A stretch of 64,000 bases of DNA from Nitrosospira sp. Nsp11 (GTDB lineage: Bacteria; Pseudomonadota; Gammaproteobacteria; Burkholderiales; Nitrosomonadaceae): contig NZ_FRBV01000010.1 of NCBI RefSeq assembly GCF_900142705.1, positions 1-64,000 on the forward strand. Direction: 5' to 3'. This document shows positions 7,634-15,911 of the stretch, in pieces. The notes beneath the pieces were generated by a model. The model ran no database searches, had not been told where the DNA came from, and saw only the letters and a program-made list of their open reading frames with translations. Position 1 is the first letter of the stretch; the number at the start of each line of letters is the position of its first letter. Made by a program: the position numbers and the translations under genes.

Positions 7634-9790
7634 TTATGCTTGTGATTCGAGGTGCGCTGCTGAGTCTAGTTCCTGGGGATAAAGATAACAGTGCGCGGTA
7701 TGCGTCGGGCTGAATGAGCTTGTCGCTGGGTAAACTTCGCGGCAAATTGGCATGACGTGGGGGCAACGAGGATGAAAGTGACAACCGGCCGGCGGATTGG
7801 CGGGTGAAGGAAGGTCTCCGTGAAGTCGGATAATATGACGTTTCGATTCAAGCTCGATCACAGGAATCGCCGCCATCAGAGCCTGAGTATATGGATGCCT
7901 GGGACTGATCAAGACTTCGTCCACGCTCCCGCGTTCTACAATTCTTCCAAGGTACATGACCGCCACTTCATCCGCGAGATATTCCACTACGGAAATATTA
8001 TGAGTAATGAATAGATAGGCCAATCCCAGATTGTCCTGCAATTCGTTCAACAGGTTCAGAATCTGGGCTTGAACCGATACGTCCAGTGCGCTGGTAGGTT
8101 CATCGCACACGATCAGCTTGGGGTTAACGGCCAAGGCACGTGCGATGGCGATACGCTGGCGCTGGCCGCCGGAAAATTCATGTGGATAGCGCCATTTTGC
8201 TTCTGGCGGCAACCCGACACTTTCCAGCAAGGCATCGACTTTATGCCTCTTCACGATATCAGGCTGATGCTCCGCGTCGCTCGCTTTGCTGTCGTCTTCG
8301 ACATTCAGGGCATTCATGCCCTCCTCGATAATGTCGACGATGCGCATCCTCGGATTGAGCGATGAATACGGGTCCTGAAATATAAGCTGGAATTCGGAGC
8401 GTAATTTCCGCAACCGCTTGCGTTCCAACCCAACCAATTCGAGCCCGTTATAACGGACACTGCCGCCAGAGAGCGGGATCAATTGCAGGATACCTTTACC
8501 GACTGTCGTCTTCCCGCAGCCCGATTCTCCCACCAACGCTAACGTTTTGCCCAGGCCGATTTCCAGTGAAACGCCATCTACCGCCTTGACATGGCCCACC
8601 ACATGTTTCATCAAGCCCTTACGGATGGGAAAGTAAACTTTCAGATCATTGGCGGATAATAAGCATGAATGGGAAACACGAGATTCAGGAGTCAGCGATG
8701 TGATCTGGGTGTTGGACTCATCCGCAGGCCGGGAGTTCAGCCCGGAGTTTAGAGTCAGGGCTTCCGGTTCTGCACCCCTTGACCCTTGCTGCCCTTGCTC
8801 ATTAACCCGTGACCCCAGGTTCTGATTAAAAAGATGACATCTGACGTGGTGTTCGCCAGCCAACGCCGCCCACCCCGGCGCCACATCGTGACATAATCCC
8901 CAAGCCTGATCACAGCGGTCGGCAAACCGGCAACCTACGAATTCGCGTGACAATGGCGGCACATTTCCGCTGATCGCGGCCAACCGCAAGCCCTGCCGGC
9001 GTCTATCCCGCCCTGGCAGCGAAGCAAGTAATTTTCGCGAGTAGGGATGCGCGGGCTCGCGGAAAAAATCTTCGCGCGTCGCCGTCTCTACCATTTCGCC
9101 GGCATACATTATTCCCACTCGATGCGCCATTTCTGCCGCCACACCGAGATCGTGAGTAATCAGCAGGATACCCATCCCCTCACGTTGCTGCAAATCACGC
9201 ATGAGATTGAGTACCTGGGCCTGAATGGTGACATCCAACGCAGTAGTCGGCTCATCGGCGATGAGGAGTTCCGGTTCTCCCGCCAGCGCCATTGCTATCA
9301 TCATTCGCTGCTTCATCCCGCCCGAAAACTGGAAAGGGTATTCGTTCATGCGCTGTGATGCGTCTGGTATTCCCACCTCATTCAAAATTTGCTGTATGCG
9401 TTTTTGCGCAACCGCGCCGCGTAGGTTGAAGTGCCGCCGCAGGACCTCGCCAATCTGTTGCGCCACGGTCATTACTGGATTCAGGCTCAGCATCGGCTCC
9501 TGGAAAATCATGCTGATACGCTTTCCGCGAATGCTGCGCATCACGGTCTCCGGCAGCAGAAGGAGGTCCTCTCCATCGAGCTTGACAGAGCCCCCTACGA
9601 TTTCGCCTATTTCTGGCAGTAACCGCATAACGGACAGCGCAGTCATGGACTTGCCGCAGCCGGACTCGCCCAATAGGGCGAAAGTCTCGCCTCTCATGAC
9701 TTGCAGCGTAAGCCCGTCCACAGCCCGAACCAGTGTTGCCTCCGTATGCAGAATGGTTTCCAGGTTGCTGATTTGCAGCACGGCGCTCAT
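7634..9790 (-). CDS. Peptide ABC transporter, fused double ATP-binding protein (YejF-like)
   Basis: Energises an inner-membrane peptide importer. Two complete OppD/OppF-type ATPase halves are fused in 718 aa. The first has Walker A GESGCGKSMTAL (about 40), signature FSGGMKQR and Walker B LLIADEPTTAL. The second has GESGCGKTTVGK (about 420), FSGGQRQR and LIVCDEPTSAL. Each half ends in the oligopeptide-transporter C-terminal extension with its cysteine pattern (CRFADRC; CHFHPRCPHVMPIC). The halves are joined by a linker rich in Ser, Asn and Gln (about residues 325-385), longer than usual. The ATG overlaps the permease stop by 4 bp, indicating translational coupling. Known Yej systems take up short peptides and microcin C-type compounds; the substrate here is unknown. 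Confidence 0.88.
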   Translation of the reverse strand: MSAVLQISNLETILHTEATLVRAVDGLTLQVMRGETFALLGESGCGKSMTALSVMRLLPEIGEIVGGSVKLDGEDLLLLPETVMRSIRGKRISMIFQEPMLSLNPVMTVAQQIGEVLRRHFNLRGAVAQKRIQQILNEVGIPDASQRMNEYPFQFSGGMKQRMMIAMALAGEPELLIADEPTTALDVTIQAQVLNLMRDLQQREGMGILLITHDLGVAAEMAHRVGIMYAGEMVETATREDFFREPAHPYSRKLLASLPGRDRRRQGLRLAAISGNVPPLSREFVGCRFADRCDQAWGLCHDVAPGWAALAGEHHVRCHLFNQNLGSRVNEQGQQGSRGAEPEALTLNSGLNSRPADESNTQITSLTPESRVSHSCLLSANDLKVYFPIRKGLMKHVVGHVKAVDGVSLEIGLGKTLALVGESGCGKTTVGKGILQLIPLSGGSVRYNGLELVGLERKRLRKLRSEFQLIFQDPYSSLNPRMRIVDIIEEGMNALNVEDDSKASDAEHQPDIVKRHKVDALLESVGLPPEAKWRYPHEFSGGQRQRIAIARALAVNPKLIVCDEPTSALDVSVQAQILNLLNELQDNLGLAYLFITHNISVVEYLADEVAVMYLGRIVERGSVDEVLISPRHPYTQALMAAIPVIELESKRHIIRLHGDLPSPANPPAGCHFHPRCPHVMPICREVYPATSSFSPTHTAHCYLYPQELDSAAHLESQA

Positions 9791-11295
9791 GACGAAAAAG
9801 GATCTTCGATCCCGGCGGAAACAGCTTTGCCTTCCGGCGCTTTCCTGAGTTTTTTGCGCCTCAATGTTCCAATTTTTGCCGACAAGGTTCTCACGCGTGG
9901 GTCAAACGCATTTTGTACTGCATCGGCAAATAGATTAGCGCTCAATACCAGCGCAAACATAAAGCTGAAAGCCGCGAGCAGGGCCCACCATACCACCGGT
10001 TCACGCGCCATCTCCATCCGTGCCGCATTGATCATGGTTCCAAAACTAATCGTCGACGGATCAACCCCGACACCGACGTAAGACAATACGGCCTCCGCCA
10101 AGACGAGGCCGCTGAAATCCATAACCGTCGTAATGAGCACGATATGCATTACGTTAGGAAGAATGTGCCGGCTGATAATGCGCCAATGGGAAACACCAAA
10201 CGCGTGAGCCGCCTGAATATACTCCATTTCGCGCAACTTCAATGTCTCGCCGCGCAGTAGACGGCACAGGCCGGTCCAACTCGTAACCCCGAGTATGATG
10301 CAGAGAAACAGCAGGCGCAGATCAGCCCGCGCGGCGATCGTATCGAACAGCTCGGGGCGGGTCTCGATGTAAACCTGCATCATCAATACTGCCGCCGCGA
10401 TGAGCAAAACACCCGGAATTGAACTGAGTGTCGTATAGAGATATTGAATCACATCATCTATCCAACCTCGAAAGTAGCCTGCTGTAATACCCAGAAGCAG
10501 CGCAAAAGGAAGCATCATCAACGTAGTCAGTGTTCCGATCACGAGTCCGGTACGGATGCTTTTGAGCGACTGGTAAAAAACGTCCTGTCCTACCTTGTCG
10601 GTACCTAATATATGGTAGTTTCCGCATAATGTTAGGGCCGCGCCGCACAGCAATAATATCAGCAAGAGTACGATGGCTACCGCGTTCCAGGGAATTGCGG
10701 TAGTGCCACGCCTGATGGCGGAAAGCGCTGATATGAATGTCTCACCGCTGCGGCGCGCCACCAAGGCGCCCAGTAAAATTAACAGCAGGCTCCAGACAAG
10801 TAGCCCCAAGCCTCCGCCCGCTCCCGCTCTCAAGGCAACGTCGGTGATAAGCTGCGCTTCGGGATCCTGCAAATGCGCCCCGCCAAATTTCAGTCGGGGA
10901 AATTCCCGTGTCTGCCTGCCATCCGGGAACTCCACTGTTTCTCGAGCGTATAGGTGCGCGGCAAACGGCGCTGAGTAGGTCTTTTCCACACGTACGCGCA
11001 GGGGGGTGGCGATCAGATCGAGCAAACTCAGCACTTCCACGCTGTAAGCCTGCTCACGGGCGCCGTCGTTGGCGTTTCCCACTGCGGGACGTAAATGCAC
11101 CGTATCGAGTAGCCCGATAATGATAAAGAACATTAATACCGTGAGAGCTGCCATACCACTCGCGCTATGGCTTACGCGCCGCCATGGCACAAGAAGGTGC
11201 TGGTTTCGCCGCACATGCCAGACAAACAGGAGTACTACTGCCACAAGCAGATAGATCAGCGCATCTGTCCAGAGAACTACAGGTTTGAAAGCCAT
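9787..11295 (-). CDS. Peptide ABC transporter permease, YejE-like with N-terminal extension
   Basis: OppC/YejE-type permease subunit. The C-terminal 300 residues are a standard DppC-like permease domain: GTDKVGQDVF, several membrane helices, and the EAA-loop region around YIQAAHAFGVSHWRI, where the ATPase docks. At 502 aa it is clearly longer than the usual 300-340. The extra N-terminal 200 residues hold about three hydrophobic segments and a soluble stretch (about residues 65-155), presumably periplasmic, with SVEVLSLLDLIATPLRV and a FPRLKFGGAH segment. E. coli YejE has a shorter form of this extension. It ends with a 4-bp overlap into the ATPase gene and follows the YejB-like gene by 22 bp. 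Confidence 0.85.
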   Translation of the reverse strand: MAFKPVVLWTDALIYLLVAVVLLFVWHVRRNQHLLVPWRRVSHSASGMAALTVLMFFIIIGLLDTVHLRPAVGNANDGAREQAYSVEVLSLLDLIATPLRVRVEKTYSAPFAAHLYARETVEFPDGRQTREFPRLKFGGAHLQDPEAQLITDVALRAGAGGGLGLLVWSLLLILLGALVARRSGETFISALSAIRRGTTAIPWNAVAIVLLLILLLCGAALTLCGNYHILGTDKVGQDVFYQSLKSIRTGLVIGTLTTLMMLPFALLLGITAGYFRGWIDDVIQYLYTTLSSIPGVLLIAAAVLMMQVYIETRPELFDTIAARADLRLLFLCIILGVTSWTGLCRLLRGETLKLREMEYIQAAHAFGVSHWRIISRHILPNVMHIVLITTVMDFSGLVLAEAVLSYVGVGVDPSTISFGTMINAARMEMAREPVVWWALLAAFSFMFALVLSANLFADAVQNAFDPRVRTLSAKIGTLRRKKLRKAPEGKAVSAGIEDPFSS

Positions 11296-11317
11296 GTATG
11301 GTTTTACCGGAGCAGCA

Positions 11318-12295
11318 TTATTCCAGCCTTACCCTGGGGTCGACCAAGGTATAGGAAATGTCCGTCAATATAAGGCCGACGATATAAAGCAATGATCCCA
11401 GAAAAACCATCGCCCGCACTACCGCGAAATCCTGGGAATTGATTGCATCGATTGTATAGCTGCCCAGGCCGGGGATACCGAAAAATGATTCGGTAATGAG
11501 GCTACCTAAAAATAACAGGGGGATCACCACCACTGCCCCCGTGAGTATCGGAATCATGGCGTTTCGGAGTACGTGTCCGAACAGCACGAAACTTTCCGGC
11601 AGGCCCTTGGCACGGGCGGTGCGGACATAATCCTTGCCCATTTCTTCCAGAAAAATGGTACGGTACCAGCGCGTGTTCGCTCCGGCGCCGCTAATCACGC
11701 CGATAATAACCGGAAGAATCAGGAACTTGCCGGCATCCAGCCCCTGCCCATATCCAGAAATCGGCACCAGATGCCATAATTTGCTGATCAGGAATTGTCC
11801 GCCAATAATATAGAATAAACTGGAGATCGACATTAGCGCGACGCATAATACCACGCCCCAGAAATCCACGTAGGTAGCCCGAAAAAAAACCATTGTCAGC
11901 GCGAAAACGATATAAACGCCCAGCCCCAACAAAAATACCGGCAACGCGATAGCCAGGCTGGGCACCATCCGTGTTCTGATTTCATGGGCAATGTCGCGTC
12001 CGTCGTCGGCGGGGCCGAAACGAAAGGCGAACATGGCAGCGGACTTCTCGAAAAAAATAGTATGCGTAAATTTTGCAAGCCCATCCTCTGCATGGTTAAA
12101 CATCAGCGGTTTGTCATAGCCGCGCTCCTGCTTCCACTTGTTGATAGCCTCGGGCGTGACACGCTTGATGCCCAGTTGCATCCGCGCCATATCGTCGGGT
12201 GTATTCACTACGAAGAATAAGGTGAAGGTAATCAGGTTGACGCCGATGAGAATGGGGACAGCGTAAAGCACCCGCCTTACGATGTAATTAAGCAT
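11318..12295 (-). CDS. Peptide ABC transporter permease, YejB-like
   Basis: OppB/YejB-type inner-membrane permease subunit, 325 aa. The N-terminus MLNYIVRRVLYAVPILIG is the classic first helix of this family. A periplasmic stretch follows (about residues 33-105: TPEAINKWKQERGYDKP), then five membrane segments, with the EAA loop near KDYVRTARAKGLPE. The C-terminus ends in the typical YTLVDPRVRLE. The ATG overlaps the 3' end of the binding-protein gene by 8 bp, so translation is probably coupled. It would pair with the YejE-like subunit to form the channel. Confidence 0.88.
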   Translation of the reverse strand: MLNYIVRRVLYAVPILIGVNLITFTLFFVVNTPDDMARMQLGIKRVTPEAINKWKQERGYDKPLMFNHAEDGLAKFTHTIFFEKSAAMFAFRFGPADDGRDIAHEIRTRMVPSLAIALPVFLLGLGVYIVFALTMVFFRATYVDFWGVVLCVALMSISSLFYIIGGQFLISKLWHLVPISGYGQGLDAGKFLILPVIIGVISGAGANTRWYRTIFLEEMGKDYVRTARAKGLPESFVLFGHVLRNAMIPILTGAVVVIPLLFLGSLITESFFGIPGLGSYTIDAINSQDFAVVRAMVFLGSLLYIVGLILTDISYTLVDPRVRLE

Positions 12296-14570
12296 TTAAG
12301 CGCTTGACCTCGATATCTTCATTTGGCCCGGCACGCCTTATACCGGCGTTTCGCTCCTTGCGGCGATAAACGATCGCGGCCGGAAGCAGGCTGACAGCCA
12401 GCAGGATCAATCCTCCACCGACCGGCCACAATACCGGCTTATTCCATTCGCGCCGCTTCTGGTCCCTCATGCCGGCGTCGATGCGAAGATATTTGACATT
12501 ATTGTTTGATAATCTGTTCGGCTTAACATTGCCATACCATGAGTGATACAACCCGTAGTCCTTGGGATGATAACCCCAGAGCCAGGGCGCGTCGTGACGA
12601 AGAATATCGACCATCCTGTCGATGATTTGCTGACGCCTGGGGCCATTTTCCATATTCTTCATATGGTCGAAAAGGTGGTTATATTCGGCGTTGGAGTAAT
12701 TAGCGGCGTTTTCACCTTCGTTACCGACTTTCTGCTGAGGGCCATGCAGCAGGAATAAAAAATTCTCCGGATCAGGGTAGTCGGCATTCCAGCCCCACTC
12801 GAAAATTTGAGCATTGCCCTTGCGAATCTTGTCCTGAAAACGGTTGTAGTCGGTACTTCGAACCACGAGCTGGATGTTGAGTTTCTGAAACTGCTTGCGC
12901 ATCCAGTCGAGGCTGGATTTGTCCTCGGCCCCGCGGGCAGTGACATCGAAATAAAGCACCAGCGGCTCACCTGTCTTTCTACTCATCCCGCCTGGATAGC
13001 CTGCCTCAGCCAGCAATTCTCTGGCCGCTTCAATTGGCTTTCGCTGCGCCCGTCCGTTCACCCAGTCATACACTACCGGGTTAATTCCTTGTTTACCCTC
13101 GCGATGTCCAGCGATGCCGGGCGCAATAGGTCCCTGCGCGGGAATGCCACGACCATTGGCAAATATCGAAACATACTCTTCATAATCAACCGCGATCGAA
13201 ATAGCCTGGCGCAGCTTTCTGGCGGACTCACGTCCTTTTTTATCCGTTCCGCCCACTACCGGGTCCAGCATATTGAAGCCCAGGTAATTCGTGGATGCCG
13301 CCACCGCAGTCTCCAGGCGAATACCCTGCGCTCTCATCGCCTCGGTTACCGTTGCTTCGCCCTGTCCACCTGTCAGTTGGATAGCCTGATCGAAGCTATC
13401 GGACCCGATTGCGGATGCGTCGTAATAGCCCTGCAGGAATTTGTTCCAGCGGGGAATGCTTTCCCTTTCCCGGCTGTATATCACTTTGTCGATAAAAGGC
13501 AGCGGCTCTCCCGCGTCCTTCAACAAACCCGCTACCGCGTCACCCGGCATACCTTCAGACGGATAAGCCTCACCATGAAAGTTGGGGTTTTTCTCCAGTA
13601 TCATCACACGGTTCGGATCGTTCTCGGTGAGCATATAAGGTCCGGTGCCGACTGGATACCAGTCAAGGGTGATATTTTTTTCCGATAATCCGCGTTGGCT
13701 GTAAAAGCGCTCTGCTTCCCAAGGGATAGGGGCAAAAAAAGGCATTGCCAGCCAGTACATGAATTGCGGATATTTCCCATTGATCTTGATGCGATAGGTG
13801 TAAGGACCCAGCACCTCCGCGCCCTCGAGAGGATAACTGCTCAGATCCAGATAAGCATCTTTGCCCTCCTTCTTGAACTGCGCGTCGGCGGCAGCCTGTA
13901 GCGTCGCCGAATATTCCTTCAGTCCAACAATGTAATCGGACATCAAGCCAAAAATGGGCGAATGCAGCCTGGGATGTGCCAGCCGCTTAATCTGAAAAAC
14001 ATAATCCTCGGCAGTCAACTCGCGGGAACCGGTATCTCGAAGATCGCCCAGTTTATGAATATCAGCTAGAGCCTCAGCGGTGAGATTATGATAGCTATAA
14101 TCTCCCAGCTCGTTTCTGGCAAAGGCAGGGTGAGGCTGATACCGAATACCAGGCTGGATGGAAATTTCATAAATCGTATGCGCGATTTTCTCTGCATCGG
14201 CATCGTCATGCAAACGTACGCCGTTCTTGTCGAAATATTGCGCCACCGGCATTCTCGCCGCCGCTGATGGGATCAACTGGTAGGGGCGTTTCAAATAATG
14301 ATATTGCAATGGCGGTTCATAGATCTGCGCTGTCATAAGAATTTCGTTGGAACTATAAGATTGCACCGGATCCAGATGCTTTGGGCGCTCTGCAAAGGCA
14401 GCATAGAGGATGTTTTTTTCGGCGTCGGAGGCGGGATAGGGATTGTTCCATGGATTGCCGCTACAGGCGCACATAAAAACGACGAGCGGCGCCAGCAGGT
14501 ATTTAGGGAGTCGTCGGATAACTCCTCCAGGCGGAACGGTTTCGGCAAGATCGGGCGAAGGACAACTCAT
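12288..14570 (-). CDS. Peptide-binding protein of the Yej-like importer, lipoprotein with C-terminal membrane anchor
   Basis: Extracytoplasmic solute-binding protein, family 5 (OppA/YejA class), which captures peptides for the importer. The protein is 760 aa, longer than usual (520-620). A hydrophobic signal (LLAPLVVFMCACSGN) offers a lipobox-type Cys at about residue 36, though MCAC is not an ideal lipobox. Family hallmarks include the early segment AERPKHLDPVQSY and the C-terminal region ADYPDPENFLFLL. Unusually, there is a second hydrophobic segment near the C-terminus (about residues 713-733, LWPVGGGLILLAVSLLPAA), followed by a positively charged tail (YRRKERN), predicting a second anchor in the inner membrane. 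First gene of the operon; divergent from fabI across about 410 bp. Confidence 0.85.
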   Translation of the reverse strand: MSCPSPDLAETVPPGGVIRRLPKYLLAPLVVFMCACSGNPWNNPYPASDAEKNILYAAFAERPKHLDPVQSYSSNEILMTAQIYEPPLQYHYLKRPYQLIPSAAARMPVAQYFDKNGVRLHDDADAEKIAHTIYEISIQPGIRYQPHPAFARNELGDYSYHNLTAEALADIHKLGDLRDTGSRELTAEDYVFQIKRLAHPRLHSPIFGLMSDYIVGLKEYSATLQAAADAQFKKEGKDAYLDLSSYPLEGAEVLGPYTYRIKINGKYPQFMYWLAMPFFAPIPWEAERFYSQRGLSEKNITLDWYPVGTGPYMLTENDPNRVMILEKNPNFHGEAYPSEGMPGDAVAGLLKDAGEPLPFIDKVIYSRERESIPRWNKFLQGYYDASAIGSDSFDQAIQLTGGQGEATVTEAMRAQGIRLETAVAASTNYLGFNMLDPVVGGTDKKGRESARKLRQAISIAVDYEEYVSIFANGRGIPAQGPIAPGIAGHREGKQGINPVVYDWVNGRAQRKPIEAARELLAEAGYPGGMSRKTGEPLVLYFDVTARGAEDKSSLDWMRKQFQKLNIQLVVRSTDYNRFQDKIRKGNAQIFEWGWNADYPDPENFLFLLHGPQQKVGNEGENAANYSNAEYNHLFDHMKNMENGPRRQQIIDRMVDILRHDAPWLWGYHPKDYGLYHSWYGNVKPNRLSNNNVKYLRIDAGMRDQKRREWNKPVLWPVGGGLILLAVSLLPAAIVYRRKERNAGIRRAGPNEDIEVKRLNA

Positions 14571-14920
14571 GAGTACCGCCGAGAAAGAGGCAGTGGTTCG
14601 CTACTAACATAATGGTCATACCATGACGTGTAACGTGATGGACACACAATTTTACCGTAGATTACAAGGGATAGCGCATGGACAGATACTGGACGATCTG
14701 TTGCGACAGGTTTTTGCCAAGGTCCACTACCAGGCGGAATGCGCCATTGACTTTTGGACTTACCGTTTTTTGGGATATTTCATACTGAGAAGCGATTGTC
14801 ATGCTCCCCGTTTGCAAAACCCAGACGTGTTTCGATATCGTAAGCACAGCTATCATTGATGTAATTATATAGCACAGCGATTGGGGAAAGCTGATCGGTA
14901 CCCAGGCGGCATTTGATGAT
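14571..14920. other. Divergent intergenic region between the transporter operon and fabI
   Basis: About 350 bp that must hold the promoter of the minus-strand transporter operon. Two overlapping open frames are visible (14623-14859 plus, 14662-14856 minus). Neither has a recognisable domain or convincing ribosome-binding site, so I do not call them genes. No clear operator was found. Confidence 0.4.
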
Positions 14921-14951
14921 TTTACAAGTATGAAAGACTTGAAGCTATAAT
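14921..14951 (+). promoter_or_regulatory. Candidate fabI promoter
   Basis: TTTACA (14921-14926) and a perfect TATAAT (14946-14951) are separated by 19 bp, slightly wide of optimal. Transcription would start near 14958, giving a leader of about 147 nt before the fabI start codon. Confidence 0.5.
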
Positions 14952-14954
14952 CCC

Positions 14955-14980
14955 AAGTCCGGCAATGGACCGGCTTTTTT
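14955..14980 (+). terminator. Hairpin with T-run in the fabI leader (terminator or attenuator)
   Basis: AAG-T-CCGG pairs with CCGG-CTT (7 bp with one bulged T, loop CAATGGA), followed directly by TTTTTT. The shape is that of an intrinsic terminator. It lies at the very start of the predicted fabI transcript. It could stop readthrough from upstream, or be an initially transcribed structure that limits fabI expression. Confidence 0.5.
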
Positions 14981-15104
14981 CAGCTTGACGCGCCTACCGG
15001 CAACAGCTTTTCGTGTCATTCGGTCCTTTAGATGCTCGCTGCCAGTACCAATTGCCGGATGGATCCAAAACCATTCAGCTATTCAACTTCGTAAGGTATA
15101 TTAC

Positions 15105-15887
15105 ATGACACTTCTTGCCGATAAGCGCATTCTCATCGCCGGACTACTGAGTAATCGTTCCATTGCCTACGGCATTGCAAAAGCAATGCATCGTGAAGGC
15201 GCGCAACTGGCTTTTACTTATCAGGGAGAAGCGGTGCGCGAGCGGGTTAAAAAAGTAATCGCAGAGTTTGACAGCGATTTACTTTTTCCATGCGATGTTT
15301 CGAATGATAACGAAATAGCGCAATGTTTCGATGATTTGGGGAAACATTGGGACGGTCTTGACGGTATCGTTCATTCTATTGCCTTTGCTCCACGCGAGGC
15401 ACTGAATGGGGATTATGTCGAAAGCGTAAATCGTGAGGCTTTCCGCATAGCCCATGATGTGAGCTCCTACAGTTTCACTGCGCTGGCGAAAGCCGGCACA
15501 CCGCTGATGCAAGGCCGAAACGGCTCACTTCTCACGCTCACCTATCTAGGTGCAGAAAGGGTAATGCCGAATTACAATGTGATGGGATTAGCCAAAGCGA
15601 GCCTTGAAGCAAATGTGCGATTCATGGCTTCCAGCCTTGGTCCCAAGGGGATACGGGTCAACGCGATTTCAGCAGGTCCGATCAAAACCTTGGCAGCGGC
15701 TGGGATCGGCAACTTCGGAAAACTTTTGAGCTATACCGAAAAGGTATCACCGTTACGGCGTAATGTTTCCATTCTGGAGGTCGGGAATGTCGCGGCATTT
15801 CTGTGCAGCGATCTGGCAAGCGGTATTACCGGCGAGATTACCCATGTCGATGCAGGGTTTAACACAGTCGCGTTTGATATCATGTAG
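15105..15887 (+). CDS. fabI: Enoyl-[acyl-carrier-protein] reductase (NADH)
   Basis: Carries out the last reduction of each fatty-acid elongation cycle; cytoplasmic, NADH-dependent, the target of triclosan and isoniazid-class inhibitors in other bacteria. The protein is 260 aa (family about 262). It has the FabI-type nucleotide loop [11 protein letters not shown] and the catalytic Tyr157-x6-Lys164 pair in [10 protein letters not shown], matching E. coli numbering within one residue. Also present is [12 protein letters not shown] chose the ATG at 15105, 120 bp inside the longest frame, because it gives the standard N-terminus [11 protein letters not shown] and has AAGG 9 nt upstream. A weak hairpin (AGCCG-N7-CGGCT, then TGTTTT; 15886-15908) overlaps the stop and may terminate transcription. 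Confidence 0.95.
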   Translation: MTLLADKRILIAGLLSNRSIAYGIAKAMHREGAQLAFTYQGEAVRERVKKVIAEFDSDLLFPCDVSNDNEIAQCFDDLGKHWDGLDGIVHSIAFAPREALNGDYVESVNREAFRIAHDVSSYSFTALAKAGTPLMQGRNGSLLTLTYLGAERVMPNYNVMGLAKASLEANVRFMASSLGPKGIRVNAISAGPIKTLAAAGIGNFGKLLSYTEKVSPLRRNVSILEVGNVAAFLCSDLASGITGEITHVDAGFNTVAFDIM

Positions 15888-15911
15888 CCGCTGATAACGG
15901 CTTGTTTTCTG

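Noticed and set aside
14623-14859. Open frames on both strands between the transporter operon and fabI
   Set aside because: The two overlap, neither has a conserved domain or good start, and the region must hold two promoters.
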